Origin: Areca catechu | Taxonomy: Eukaryota; Streptophyta; Magnoliopsida; Arecales; Arecaceae | Assembly: GCA_021397845.1 (NCBI GenBank) | Contig: CM038043.1 | Span: 29,821,501 to 29,885,500, forward strand | DNA length: 64,000 nucleotides | Direction of reading: 5' to 3' | In this document: in pieces, positions 33,056 to 43,836 of the stretch | Numbering within the stretch: the first letter of the stretch is position 1 | Layout: every line of letters starts with the position of its first letter | Notes under the pieces: model-generated | Told to the model about the DNA's origin: nothing | The model's database searches: none | What the model saw: only the letters and a program-made list of their open reading frames with translations | Program-made: the position numbers and the translations under genes

Positions 33056-36000
33056 ATTCTCCCAGGGTGGGAGGAACTCGACCCTGTCGAGTAAGGCTCA
33101 AGTTGGCTCTGGTATCTCTCCAAGAGGTCTGGGTCCAATTCTTGTAATTCTTCTCGGGAGATCCAAGAGTCATCAGAATCTGGCCTTCCTTGCCAGCGGA
33201 CCAGGTACCTTTGGTATCCTCGATTACGAGTAGAGATAACCTGATCATCCAGGATCTTTTCAATCTGCTCTTTCCTCACAGGCCAGTTTGTTGGTGGACA
33301 CACAGGGTCGGGATCACTCTCAATGATAGGGTTAGGCTCAAAAGGCTCACTAGGAATCACAGCTGGCTCCCTGTACTCTACTAAGTCTGTAACGTTGAAA
33401 GTAGAGCTAATGCCTAGTTCTGGAGGCAACTCGAGCACATAGGCATTTGATCCTACTCTCTTTACCACTCTAAATGGTCCAGCTCCCCTAGCATGTAACT
33501 TTCTAACGGTTCCAGGAGGAAACCGTTCAGGCCTTAACCTAATCATCACATAGTCTCCCTCAACAAAAGATTTGACTCGCCTTTGAGTATCAGCCAACTT
33601 CTTATAAGTTTCATTACTTAAATTTATTTTGGCATGAATTTCTTTATGCAAGTCTTTTATATGCTGTGCAAAATTCTCAGCAGATTCGGAGACTCGAGTG
33701 TGGACAGGTAAAGGGACTAGGTCAAGAGGTGTGTGAGGTTTGTACCCATGTACAATTTCAAATGGACTCTTACCCGTAGACCTATTGACCGAGTCGTTGT
33801 ACGCAAATTCTGCCCTTGGTAGGTATAAATCCCAATTTCTGGTATTTTCACCAACAAGACATCTCAGCAGATTTCCTAGGCTACGGTTCACTACTTCAGT
33901 TTGGCCATCAGTTTGGGGATGATAGGCAGTTGAAAACTTAAGTTTTGTCCCTAACTTATGCCAAAGGGTCTTCCAAAAGTAACTGGTGAACCGGACATCC
34001 CTATCTGAAACGATTGTCTTAGGTAGGCCATGGAGTCTAACTATCTCATTGAAGAAAAGTGTGGCTACCTTAGACGCATCAAAAGTTTGGGAACAAGGCA
34101 AGAAGTGGGCCATTTTAGAGAATCGGTCGACTACGACACAGATAGAATCATGTCTCCTCTGGGTCTTAGGTAAACCTAACACAAAATCCATACTCACATC
34201 TTGCCAAGGACGATCTAGGACAGGGAGTGGGGTATAAAGGCCAGTGTTTTGTTTTCGCTGTTTGGCAACAGCGCAGGTTCGACATCTAGCTACAATATTA
34301 GCTACATCCCTTTTTAAGCTAGGCCAGAAAAAGTGGTCTTCAATAGCTAGAATGGTCTTGTCTTTTCCAAAATGGCCAGCTAAACCTCCAGCATGGATTT
34401 CCCAAATCAAAAATTCCCTAAGAGAAGTTCTAGGGATGCAAAGCCTATTTTTGAAGAACAAAAAACCATCTACAAGGGTATAATCCTGGTGATTACTAGA
34501 TGGTCCTTGAACTAGATCCTGATACACAGTTGTGAAATCCGGACAAGACTCATATTCCTCTTTGATTTGCTCAAACCCTATGACCTCAGTTCTAACAGAA
34601 GTTAATAACAGAGATCGGCGACTAAGGGCATCAGCTACCTTATTCTCAACTCCAGCCTTATGTTTCAGGACAAAAGTATAGGACTGGATATATTCTACCC
34701 ACTTAGCATGCCTAGGGTTAAGCTTCTTTTGGGAGTTCAGAAATCTAAGAGCCTCATGGTCCGAAAATAGTACAAATTCCTGCGGTAGCAAATAATGTCT
34801 CCAGTAACGCAAAGCTTGCACCACCGCATAAAATTCCTTATCATAGGCAGAATACCTAAGCTTAGCATCATTAAGTTTTTCACTAAAGAATGCTATGGGA
34901 TGATTCTCTTGGCTTAGGACTCCACCTATTCCTACACCTGAAGCATCACAGGCAACCTCAAATACTTTAGAAAAATCGGGTAATCTCAGAATGGGTGCCT
35001 GGGTCATTTTATCCTTAAGATCTAGGAAGGCTTTATGGGCTGACTTAGTCCAATGAAATTCTCCCTTCCTAATACAATCAGTGATTGGAGCAGCTAAAGT
35101 ACTAAACCCCTTGATGAATCGCCTATAGAAGGTAGCCAAGCCATGGAAACTTCTAACTTCATGCACATTGGTTGGCTCTGGCCAGTCTACTATGGACTTA
35201 ATCTTCTCAGGATCGGCCGCCACGCCGTCAGGGGTTACTACAAAACCAAGAAAGATAACTCTACTAGTCATGAATTCACACTTCTTAAGATTACCGTAGA
35301 GTCTCTCATTCCTCAAAACTTGGCAGACTGCTCTAAGGTAGTCTAGGTGATCTGTTGGGGTCTTACTATAGATCAGGATGTCATCAAAATAGACCACCAC
35401 AAATTTTCCTATGAAAGCTCTAAGTACCTGGGTCATAATTCTCATGAAAGTACTAGGGGCATTGGACAACCCAAAAGGCATAACAACCCATTCATAAAGA
35501 CCATCCTTAGTTTTGAAAGCAGTTTTCCATTCATCCCCGGGTCTAATCCTAACCTGATGATAGCCGCTTTTGAGATCAATCTTAGAAAAAACCATTGCAC
35601 CAGCCATCATATCAAGCATGTCATCTAGTCTAGGGATGGGAAACCTATACTTGATTGTAATTTTATTGATGGCACGACTGTCAACACACATCCTCCACGT
35701 GCCATCTTTCTTTGGGGTCAGTAAGGCTGGGACTGCACAAGGGCTAAGACTTTCTCTAATAAACCCCTTCCTCAATAATTCTCCAACCTGCTTTTGCAGT
35801 TCTTCATGCTCAGATGGATTCATCCTGTAATGGGGCAAGTTGGGCAAAGTTGCTCCTGGGATTAGATCTATGGCATGCTGGATATCCCTAAGAGGTGGAA
35901 GGTGGTCTGGCAAATCCTCGGGAAAGACATCCTCAAATTCTTTTAACACAGGTTTAACTTCTTGAGGAGGCTCTGAGGGTTCCGAAGTTCTAAGCTCCTT

Positions 36001-36252
36001 AGCAGTCAACATCCAGATGGGTGAACCACTATGAATTTCTTGTTCTAGATCCTTAGCACTGATTAGGTTCACTCCAGTTTTCATCTCCTTAACCTTACCA
36101 GCTCCTTTAGTTACCTTGTCCTTAGGGGGAACGGAATGGATCGTAATCTTCTTCCCATTGAAACTAAAGACACAGGTATTGGATTTTCCTAAGAGGGTGG
36201 CATCATGATCATACAACCAAGGTCTTCCGAGAATTATACTGCTCACCCCCAT
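32998..36252 (-). CDS. Element G pol: RT, RNase H, integrase, chromodomain (intact frame)
   Basis: The frame is open from beyond 36252 down to the stop at 32998. The likely first codon is the ATG at 36252-36250 (ACCATGGGG); an in-frame ATG at 36312 lies where the protease frame is still the coding one. Counting from 36312 (1104 residues): RT about 160-345 with YFDD at 308-311; RNase H about 450-565 (ACDASGVG, SDHEALRF); integrase zinc finger H640, H647, C677, C680; catalytic D709, D770 and E806, a D,D-35-E spacing; chromodomain about 1015-1060 (IEKILDDQVISTRNRGYQRY, then LVRWQG), which in chromoviruses directs integration to heterochromatin. The C-terminus (EPYSTGSSSSHPGR) overlaps the purine tract and LTR. 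Confidence 0.93.
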   Translation of the reverse strand: MGVSSIILGRPWLYDHDATLLGKSNTCVFSFNGKKITIHSVPPKDKVTKGAGKVKEMKTGVNLISAKDLEQEIHSGSPIWMLTAKELRTSEPSEPPQEVKPVLKEFEDVFPEDLPDHLPPLRDIQHAIDLIPGATLPNLPHYRMNPSEHEELQKQVGELLRKGFIRESLSPCAVPALLTPKKDGTWRMCVDSRAINKITIKYRFPIPRLDDMLDMMAGAMVFSKIDLKSGYHQVRIRPGDEWKTAFKTKDGLYEWVVMPFGLSNAPSTFMRIMTQVLRAFIGKFVVVYFDDILIYSKTPTDHLDYLRAVCQVLRNERLYGNLKKCEFMTSRVIFLGFVVTPDGVAADPEKIKSIVDWPEPTNVHEVRSFHGLATFYRRFIKGFSTLAAPITDCIRKGEFHWTKSAHKAFLDLKDKMTQAPILRLPDFSKVFEVACDASGVGIGGVLSQENHPIAFFSEKLNDAKLRYSAYDKEFYAVVQALRYWRHYLLPQEFVLFSDHEALRFLNSQKKLNPRHAKWVEYIQSYTFVLKHKAGVENKVADALSRRSLLLTSVRTEVIGFEQIKEEYESCPDFTTVYQDLVQGPSSNHQDYTLVDGFLFFKNRLCIPRTSLREFLIWEIHAGGLAGHFGKDKTILAIEDHFFWPSLKRDVANIVARCRTCAVAKQRKQNTGLYTPLPVLDRPWQDVSMDFVLGLPKTQRRHDSICVVVDRFSKMAHFLPCSQTFDASKVATLFFNEIVRLHGLPKTIVSDRDVRFTSYFWKTLWHKLGTKLKFSTAYHPQTDGQTEVVNRSLGNLLRCLVGENTRNWDLYLPRAEFAYNDSVNRSTGKSPFEIVHGYKPHTPLDLVPLPVHTRVSESAENFAQHIKDLHKEIHAKINLSNETYKKLADTQRRVKSFVEGDYVMIRLRPERFPPGTVRKLHARGAGPFRVVKRVGSNAYVLELPPELGISSTFNVTDLVEYREPAVIPSEPFEPNPIIESDPDPVCPPTNWPVRKEQIEKILDDQVISTRNRGYQRYLVRWQGRPDSDDSWISREELQELDPDLLERYQSQLEPYSTGSSSSHPGRIGAGTRLRRRLQSSIWISD

Positions 36253-37061
36253 GGTAAGACATCGCACCAAATCTTTTCGTGATAAGATTGCATTTGGATT
36301 TGGACTTGACATCTAGACTGGATGGGTATGGAGGTAGAATCTACCCAAGAAACCTTATAGGGGTTGGGATGGGGAACTGGGATTAAGCCTAACATCTTGA
36401 CAGTGCTAGTAGAGATGGCATTTACACAGCTCCCACTATCTATGATGATCTTACATACCTTATCCCCTAATTTAAGAAAAGTCTGTAGGATGTTAGTCCT
36501 ACGCCAATCCTCTTGAACTAGATTCTGGGATAGGATGCATCTTACAACTCCTAATTGGTCAGATTCATTGGGTTCCTCCTCTCCTTCATACTCCTCAACC
36601 AAATTCATTCCGGCCTCATAAACTTCTTCTTCAAATTCCTCACTGGGCTCGGAATTATCATTCTCTCCCTCTTCTATGTAAAGGGATCTCCGTGGGCACT
36701 GGCTAGCAACATGACCTACCTTATGACACTTGAAACAGGCTATGGCAGTACACTGACTAGAAATGTGACCTGGTTTCTGACACTTAAAATAGGTGATATT
36801 TGAACTAGGGGTTCTCTGGGTGTCAGGTGCCTTACCTTTGTCCATGGGCCTAGGGGTAGAAGTACCCTGAAAAGATTTACTAGGGATAACTTGGCTAGGT
36901 CCATTCCTTGGGATTGGGGCACTAACCCTAGAAGGTATAGGTCCTCTCTGAAATTTCTCAGTGTTCAGTGCAATCTGGTAGGCTTGGTCTAGATCAGTAA
37001 CCTCTCTCAGAAATAGTTCTCTCTTGATATCTTCCCTCAGTCCAGCCCTAAATCTAGACAA
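36243..37061 (-). pseudogene. Element G gag C-terminus and protease
   Basis: Starting in mid-gag (SRFRAGLREDIKRELFLREV) it includes two zinc knuckles: the first, YFKCQKPGHISSQC, has lost its first Cys, and the second, CFKCHKVGHVASQC, is intact. An acidic region follows, then the protease KIIIDSGSCVNAIS with an intact D-S-G. It ends at TGA 36245-36243. The pol frame is in -1 phase and its ATG (36252) lies 5 bases before this stop. Upstream it is joined to gag only through a frameshift near 37060. Confidence 0.85.
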
Positions 37062-37079
37062 AGGACTTCGTGGGCTTCA

Positions 37080-37792
37080 CTCACATCACATCTCATTCGG
37101 TATTCATCAAAAGTAGTTATGTAGTCTGAGACAGATCGGTTTCCTTATTTCAGGTTTTGCCATTGGTCTAACAGGTTTTGCTGGTATGAAATGGGTAGGT
37201 ATTTATCTCTCAGTTTTTCTTTCATACCCTGCCAAGTGGTTATGGGCTCAACATTCCGTCTCCTAGTGGTTAGCTCAATGTTCCCCCAGTATAACCTAGC
37301 TTGACGCACTAATTTCATCTTGGCAAACTTGTATTTCCTCTCCTCAGACATAGCATACCACTCAAAGTATTGATCCATCTCACCCTCCCAATCAGAATAC
37401 ACCTTAGGGTTCAGACTACCATCAAAAGTGGGTGCATCTAATTTGATGTTCCTGATGAACCTATCATCTCTATCTTCATGCTCTGGGTCAGGCCTCCTAT
37501 GATTAGGTTCAGGATCTCTATATAAAGGCCTTCTAGGCTCCAGATGTGGGTGAGGCTGAGGCACATTAAAATCGGGGTCAGGAGTCCAATTCCGATGTCT
37601 AGGTTCTTCAAGTACTTGGACTCGGTCCCTAAGTTGGGTAAGATCCTCATGAATTTGTGCGCTAAACTGGGCCACAGTGTTTGTCATATCCTGATTCATT
37701 TTAGCCATACTTTCAGTAAGAGTTCTGATCATGGCCTCTAAATCAGGTTGGGTTTGACCAGGTTGATATGGCACTCCGTTTCTGGTAGACAT
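37080..37792 (-). pseudogene. Element G gag N-terminal part
   Basis: The start is ATG 37792 (MSTRNGVPYQPGQTQ). Residues about 20-60 form a likely coiled coil (IRTLTESMAKMNQDM onwards), followed by a Pro/Arg-rich part and the capsid domain (DAPTFDGSLNPKVYSDW, then YFEWYAMSEERKYKFAKMKL). The frame stops at TAA 37147-37145 after DQWQNLK, and the text continues in frame (GNRSVSDYITTFDEYRMR), so this is a single nonsense change, followed by a frameshift near 37060. Gag forms the particle. Confidence 0.87.
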
Positions 37793-38684
37793 GATGATTC
37801 AAGCAAGCACACAAAATGAGACTAGACTAAATCGACTACTGGATCACTAGACCTAGAGTCCAAACTAGATGCCCAATCAGAGTGGCAAGCTAGCCTGTAG
37901 TAACTTAGGACTCAGCCAGGCAGGTGTAAGGGGAGTGTTAGGTCCCTGATCGCCAATCCTAGACACCAATCAGTGATTGGCCAGGTAGGTGGACCAGCAC
38001 ACAAGCCCTTCGGGACGTAGTCCCTGAACCACCGTTCTAGACACTGAGTGCTAAGCACACACAGAATAACTCAGCAAACTGACTCAACACTAGCCTAGAC
38101 CCGACCAATTGATGTCCCTAGCCCACTAGGGCAAATTAGGTCTAACTGATTTTAAATTAGGTCTAGGTTCGAATGATTGGATGGTGGTTTTGGGCTAAGG
38201 AGAGGTAATCAACTCCTCCCCTTATCTTAGATGCTCAATTGCCCTTAAGTAAATTATGAGATGATCACTCCAAAAAAGAATTGAATTGCAGAACACAAAA
38301 AACAGAGTTGCTGTATTTTAATTCTCAGAATTTTTACCGAAACCAATAAATCGCAGAAAAATTATGGAAAATAGGAACAATTATATTGGTTTCAACGAAG
38401 CAAAAATCATGCAATTCGGAGTTTTATGCAGGGAGAAATAATTCAGACAACAGGGCAATTACGGGCTGCAACTAGATTGTCTTCCCCGTTTATAATCCCT
38501 GCTACGAAGTTATAACCCAATGGATCCCCTACATGCCCTAGGAACACCCCGTGGAATGGGAGGGGAGGCTTGCACCTCACTTAGTTCCTAGGACCGGACG
38601 TCCTGGGGAGTCTACTTCGAGCAGACAAAATAAAAAGAGAACAATCAAAACAAGCAAGCAAGGAAATCAGAAACCCTAGACTGG
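37793..38684 (-). other. 5' leader of element G
   Basis: About 890 bp between primer site and gag ATG contain no open frame of note. This is the untranslated leader, where an RNA packaging signal would be expected (inference). Confidence 0.7.
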
Positions 38685-38696
38685 GCTCTGATACCA
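38685..38696 (-). promoter_or_regulatory. Primer binding site of element G
   Basis: The minus strand reads TGGTATCAGAGC, a 12 of 12 match, four bases inside the 5' LTR. Confidence 0.93.
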
Positions 38697-38700
38697 AAAA

Positions 38701-40321
38701 TGATGCAGAACAAATAAAAGGATGCGATGCGGAAGTAAATTAAGATTAACTAATTTTTTTGTTGTTTTTATAGGTTTGTAGAAGTTGGCTTCAAATCAAA
38801 GAAAAGTTAACCTAACATTGAAAGATACTAATATGATAATTGAAAGCACAATTTTAAGGAAACTAAATTATCAGAGTAGTTTAGAAGCAACGGATCGCTG
38901 GGGGTTGAGAAACTCCCAGACCTAGGGTTTCACTCTGAGCTTTCAACAAAATAGAAATAAAGAGAAGGGAAGGTTTATCTAACCAGACAATGATCTTCAC
39001 AGATTTTGGTGGAAGAACTCTCCCGAGCAGATTGTTGGATCCTCGGATTCAGATATCTTCGTAATGGATCCTCCAATACTGGTCCTTTGGCGGGTTGGCT
39101 TCTCCTGAACTCAAGATCTGGAAGAGAAGAAAGACAATTGATGGAATCAGAGAGTCAAGGAAAAGATTTACCAGGTTGATGAACTTGAAGATCGAAATTG
39201 CTGAAAACTGGATTCTCCTGGATGCTGATGTGATTTCCTTGGAACTTGCTCTGGATCTGAAGTAGCCGGACTGGATCTGGATGAAGGTGGATGGCCTGGA
39301 CTTGTAGAGAGAGAGAGGCCGTGGGAGATGGATGGATCTAGGGTTTGGTGGATGGAAAATAATGAAAGGTGGCTAGGGTTTTGGAATTTCAAGTGGCTAA
39401 CCTAGGGTTTTGGATAAAGATGGAGATCTCTCACCTCCTCAAGGCTCCAATGGAACTCGGATTACCCCCTCACGGAGCTCAACACTTAGAATAGTGCGGA
39501 AGAAGAGAAACCTAGGTTGCTCAACACAAGAGAATAGCAAAAATAATTTTTCTTCATTGATTTTCTAAAGTTACAAAGAGAGGTCTATTATATAGACCTA
39601 AAATTTTCTCCTAGCTTGTACAAATTCCCATGTGGGACTAAACTCTTCCAACCCCTAGATTAGGTAGAAAATCCTCTCCCTTGGCCGACCAAGAGTCCAA
39701 AAAAAATTGGGACGGCCATAAACGAATTGTTTTGGATCTTTTATGGCACCTCCTTTGGAGTTGGATTTGGATTTGGAGTCCTCTTCTTCTTATGGTATTT
39801 CTTCTTTTCTTCCACTCCAAGTTAAGCTCTTTGATTTTGATTTGAACTTCAATTAGGAGTAGGTTGGATGTCCTTCTTTGATTTCTTCTCCAAGAGAAGT
39901 TTCTTCCTTCTTTGCTTAGGTAAATTAGGCAGGTGTGGGCGCCTCCTTTAATTTAGCCTCCAATTTGATTTTTTCTTCTTTGGATGTGGGGACCATGACA
40001 CTGGGATGCCTCTATGGCACCTCCTGGACTCTGGCGTGTGCTCGGAGTGTGGCTGGGCGTGTGGCTTGGAGTGTGGCCTCCACTTGCTTGAACCTTGAGT
40101 TGATTGGAAGAGAAATGTGGCACCATTTTGGACCAAATTGAAACCACATTGGGACTTGCACCGAGTCAACATGACTCAACAAAATTTAAATGGTGACTCA
40201 AGAAATAAATAAACTGGTTGACCAGGTCAACCTTTATTACAAACCCTAATTTCTCGGGCAATGTCAATCAGAGATCCAAATGGAGCTCTGAAGTCTTCTT
40301 CTGAGTCTGGTGCCCGCACCA
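38701..40321 (-). repeat. 5' LTR of element G (1621 bp)
   Basis: Near-identical to 31433-33055. This is the promoter copy: the minus strand has TATATAA at 39595-39589, placing the transcription start near 39560 and leaving about 720 bp upstream within the LTR. Confidence 0.94.
39589..39595 (-). promoter_or_regulatory. TATA box of element G 5' LTR
   Basis: The minus strand reads CTATATAATAG. The related elements I (TATATAAA, 23048-23041) and J (TATAAATA, 43514-43507) have TATA boxes on the same strand at the comparable part of their LTRs. Confidence 0.6.
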
Positions 40322-41192
40322 CTACTACACATGGATCTATTTGGACCAACTAAGACTACAAGCCTAGGTGGTATAAAATATGGACTTGTGATAGTATATG
40401 ATTTTTCGAGATTTACATAGATTTATTTATTGCACACAAAGATGAAGCATTTAATGTTTTTCAAAAATTTTATAAAAAAGTTTCAAATAAGAAAAATCTT
40501 TTCGTTATTTCAATAAGAAATGATCATGACACAGAATTTGGAAATCAATATTTTGATGATTATTGCACTGAGCACAGCATTAATCATAACTTCTCCACTC
40601 CTAGAACACCACAGCAAAATGGTGTTGTAGAGAGAAAGAATAGGACTTTGGAAGAGATGGCCCGAACAATGTTTTGTGAAGGCAATCTTCCAAGGCACTT
40701 TGGGCAGAAGCGGTGAACATTGCATGCTATATCTTGAATTGTGTTTTGATATGATCGATTTTGAAGAAAATCCCCTATGAACTTTGGAATGATAAGAAAC
40801 CAAACATTAATTACTTTCATGTTTTTGGTTGTAAATGCTTTATGTTAAACAATGGAAAGGATAACCTAGGAAAGTTTGATTCTAAATCTAATGATGCTAT
40901 TTTTCTTGGTTATTCAATCAATAGGAAAGCTTAAAGAGTGTTTAATAAAAGAACATTAACAGTAGAAGAATCTGTTCATGTTATCTTTGATGAATCTAAC
41001 CCCTCACCTTTTAGAAAAGAAGAGTGTATAGATAATGGTGCAAGCACACTTGATCAAGCAATTGAAGATATAAGCATGAAGGACAAGCCAACTCAAGAAG
41101 GAGAAGAAATGATAAGTAGAGATCATGGTGACCTACCAAGAGAATGGAGGTATGTAACTTCACATCCTAGAGATTTAAATATAGATGAACTC
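40322..41192 (+). pseudogene. Element D integrase core, continued after G
   Basis: The frame resumes as HMDLFGPTKT with the first catalytic Asp, then YDFSRFTWIYLLHTKDEAF, IRNDHDTEFGNQYF (second Asp) and TPQQNGVVERKNRTLEEMAR (catalytic Glu near 40630). A frameshift near 40700 and a few stops follow. 40938-41192 gives the region after integrase (RVFNKRTLTVEESVHVIFDE to HPRDLNIDE), cut at 41192 by J. Confidence 0.88.
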
Positions 41193-41863
41193 TGATGCAG
41201 GATAGAGATCGAGGTTGGATCACTGGTGAGCTGAGAAGTCACCAGGGATTAGGGTTTGCCTGGAAGAAAAAAGTAGAGGGTGAAGGGTTTAGAAAGATAA
41301 CTAGGGTTCACACAGATTCCCATAAAAGGAAAGCACATAGCAAAGGGGCTCACATAGATGCCCTAGAGATCACACAAATATCCTTAATCACACAGAAAAT
41401 TAGGGATCACACAGATACCCTGGGCACACAGCACACACACAGCTCACACACAGCAAGAGAAGAAAACACAAATTTATTTCATTAATCCATGGCACTAAAA
41501 AATACAAGAGGGGGTGGGGTATTTATAGATTCACTCTAGGGTACATGACTTGAGGGCTAAGAAATCCTGATTTGTCGGCCAAGAAATCCTGATGGACCTG
41601 GTCAATAGTGGGCCTTAATCTTAGACTGGAGCTCTCTCTTGTGGGCTTGGAGGCATGTAAGGGTCCAAATGCATGGAATCCAGTTTTGATTAGGGGGGCC
41701 TGGTGAATCTCCGGGTCTGCTTACACTCCTCTTGGATCTTGACATGAATAAAAATTACAGGACTCGATCAAACTCACTTTGTTGGACTGAAAATAACTGG
41801 ACTAGACTAAATGGACTCATCAAGACTCAAAATAAAATATACTAGACTCTCGGGTCCCCATCA
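41193..41863 (-). repeat. Left (3') LTR of element J (671 bp)
   Basis: It runs from TGATGCAGGATAGAG to GTCCCCATCA and aligns with 43178-43836. It includes a CACA-rich part near 41400-41460 and a minus-strand TATA box near 41520 (plus GTATTTATAG). Confidence 0.88.
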
Positions 41864-43177
41864 TTCTCTTGGGGTGGGGAGAAATCGATTCCATCGAGTC
41901 AAGCTCAGCGGGGGTTTGATGGAACCGAAACTAATCAAATCAAAGCAAAAGAGCCTAGGTTCAATTTTTTTTCACCTTCTTTTCTTTATTTTATTCATCT
42001 ATACTCTAAAAGCCATGCAACTTTTGAAGTCGTGTGGTGCTGAAATCTGTGCTACTCTGGGAATCATGTACCTTTGAGAAGCGTGCAGGTTGAAGTTGGC
42101 AACATGTGCCAGGAGTGCTTTCACATTCGTGCGATGGACTCTTCTTCTCATGGATGAATATCGAAAAATAGGGGATGCTCGTGAAGGGGTTTTGCCAGCA
42201 TCGGTGCTGGGTGTAGATGACAGCATAGACAGGAGTAGTGGTCAACAACAGAAGGGAGGCGATCCGGTGTAGTCCGGCATCGTCATTGGATGTTTTCAAG
42301 TATAGGCAGAGGGGGCGGGTGGCCGACAGGGAGCAGGGCAGGGGCCGGGTGTGTCAGCATCGTGGTAGTGGGAGGAGGCCGGGAGGAGATCCTGCATGCT
42401 CTTATTTCTTGATGTTGGAAATCATGAAAGGCAATTGCTTTCATAATCGTGCATGGGGAGATCTCCACGGACGGTGGCTGGGCGGAGCAGAGTGACTTCT
42501 GGTGTGCTTCATTGGCGATGGTGGTCACGACAGAGTCAGAGGAGGATGGCGACGGTAGCTAGGAGATGGGGCAGGGCGCCGGCATCGGTGAAGAAGAAGT
42601 GGAAGAGCTGGGTGTTAGACTAGTCGTTGGAACAATAAAGGCGGTGGAATGGTGCGGCCATCTGCTTAGCCTCCTCCACATACTTCGATGGAGGTCTCGG
42701 TGAGAAAGCCAGTGGCCACGTCCAGGCATAGTAGAGCGATGTGCAGGTGAGGCATACTGGCATGAGGGGAGGCTAGCTACAGGGTAGATCAAGGCTAGAA
42801 ACGGGCCGGCGAGGCCCAAGACGGCACTGCGATCATGGTGCTGATTCGATGAGATCTGTGTCGGCTAGGTGGATCTTGACGAGGGGGCATGGAGCAGACC
42901 GTGGTGAGATCCAAGTCCTCGGTTGTGGGGGATCCCGGCATGCGAGGGAGATCTTGATGGCAATGCTTGGGCATGGCTTCGGAACACGGACATCCCATGC
43001 AGGCATTGGGGGTCACGGGAGGGAAGTGGATGCTAGGTCATTGACGGACCGGAGATGGAGGCTGGTGGCTGACCGAGGTTTGAGAAGGAGCCTTGAACAG
43101 GGAGAATCTGGATGGGAGGAAGGATGTGGAGCCGGGGAGGGAGAGAAAGCCTTAATCCTCTAGCTCTGATACCAAGT
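41864..43177 (-). other. Interior of element J, non-coding
   Basis: Apart from the pol remnant at its left end and the primer site at its right end, I see no retrotransposon protein. The part 42100-43100 is GC-rich with short open frames on both strands that have no recognisable motif. The segment around 42119 (TTTCACATTCGTGCGATGG) also occurs inside the LTRs of I (21791 and 23394), so J and I share more than their ends. Confidence 0.7.
43163..43174 (-). promoter_or_regulatory. Primer binding site of element J
   Basis: The minus strand reads TGGTATCAGAGC, 12 of 12, three bases inside the right LTR. Confidence 0.9.
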
Positions 43178-43836
43178 TGATGCGGGACAGATATCGGAAT
43201 TGGATCGCTGGTGAGCTGAGAAGTTACCAGGGGATTAGGGTTTGCTTGGAAGAAGAAAGAAGAGGGCGAAGGGTTTAGAAAGTTAACTAGGGTCCACATA
43301 AATTCTCCTAGAAGGATAAGCACATAGGAAAGGGGCTCACATAGATGCCCTAGGGATCACACAGATACCCTTAATCATAAAAAAAATTAGGGATCACACA
43401 AATACCTTGGGCACACAGCATGCACACAGCTCACACATAGCAAGAGAAGAAAACTCAAATTTATTTCATTAATCCATGGCATTAAAAAATATAAGAGGGG
43501 GTGGGGTATTTATAGATTCACCCTAGGGTACATGACTTGAGGGCTAAGAAACCCTGACTTGTGGGTCAAGAAACCCTGGTGGACCTGGTCAATAGTTGGC
43601 CTTTTTCTTGGACAGGAGCTCTCTCTTGTGGGCTTGGAGGCAAATAAGGGCCCAGATGCATGGAATCCAATTCTAATTGGGGAGGACCTGGTGAATCTCT
43701 ACGTCTGCTTACTCTCCTCTTAGATCTTGACAGGAATCGATCTAACTCACTTGATTGGACTGAAAATAACTAGACTCAACTAAATGGACTCAACTGGACT
43801 CAAAATAAAATATACTAGACTGTCGAATCCCCATCA
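43178..43836 (-). repeat. Right (5') LTR of element J (659 bp)
   Basis: It runs from TGATGCGGGACAGAT to AATCCCCATCA. A minus-strand TATA box TATAAATA lies at 43507-43514. Confidence 0.88.

Larger units (their letters stand above)
31433..40321 (-). mobile_element. Element G: full-length Ty3/gypsy chromovirus, young insertion
   Basis: Both LTRs (31433-33055, 38701-40321) are present and about 99% identical by eye, roughly 15-20 differences in 1.62 kb including short indels. The target duplication CTACT (31428-31432 and 40322-40326) is perfect, and the integrase frame of D continues across it. Inside lie gag, protease, RT, RNase H, integrase and a C-terminal chromodomain. Pol is open over its entire length, but gag has one stop and one frameshift, so this copy could not make all its own proteins. 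Confidence 0.95.
41193..43836 (-). mobile_element. Element J: non-coding LTR retrotransposon derived from a G-like chromovirus
   Basis: The LTRs are 41193-41863 and 43178-43836. The interior of 1314 bp contains no RT, integrase or gag. Just inside the left LTR the minus strand encodes ELDSMESISPHPKR, matching the last pol residues of G. The primer site, the TGATGC(A/G)G LTR start and the CCCCATCA end match G and I. The flanking 5-mers are AACTC and ATCCC; the frame of D (DE, then PSQDVWTRSSL) implies an original AACCC with one change on each side. The size fits the LARD class. Confidence 0.85.

Noticed and set aside
36250..36312. ATG at 36312 as the real start of G pol
   Set aside because: Between 36312 and about 36253 the sequence keeps the protease-side protein text in the other frame (QIQMQSYHEKIWCDV), so this part of the pol frame is out-of-phase reading.
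42238..43323. Open frames inside element J
   Set aside because: Overlapping frames on both strands in GC-rich DNA, no retrotransposon or host domain recognised, and only the pol remnant and primer site are conserved.
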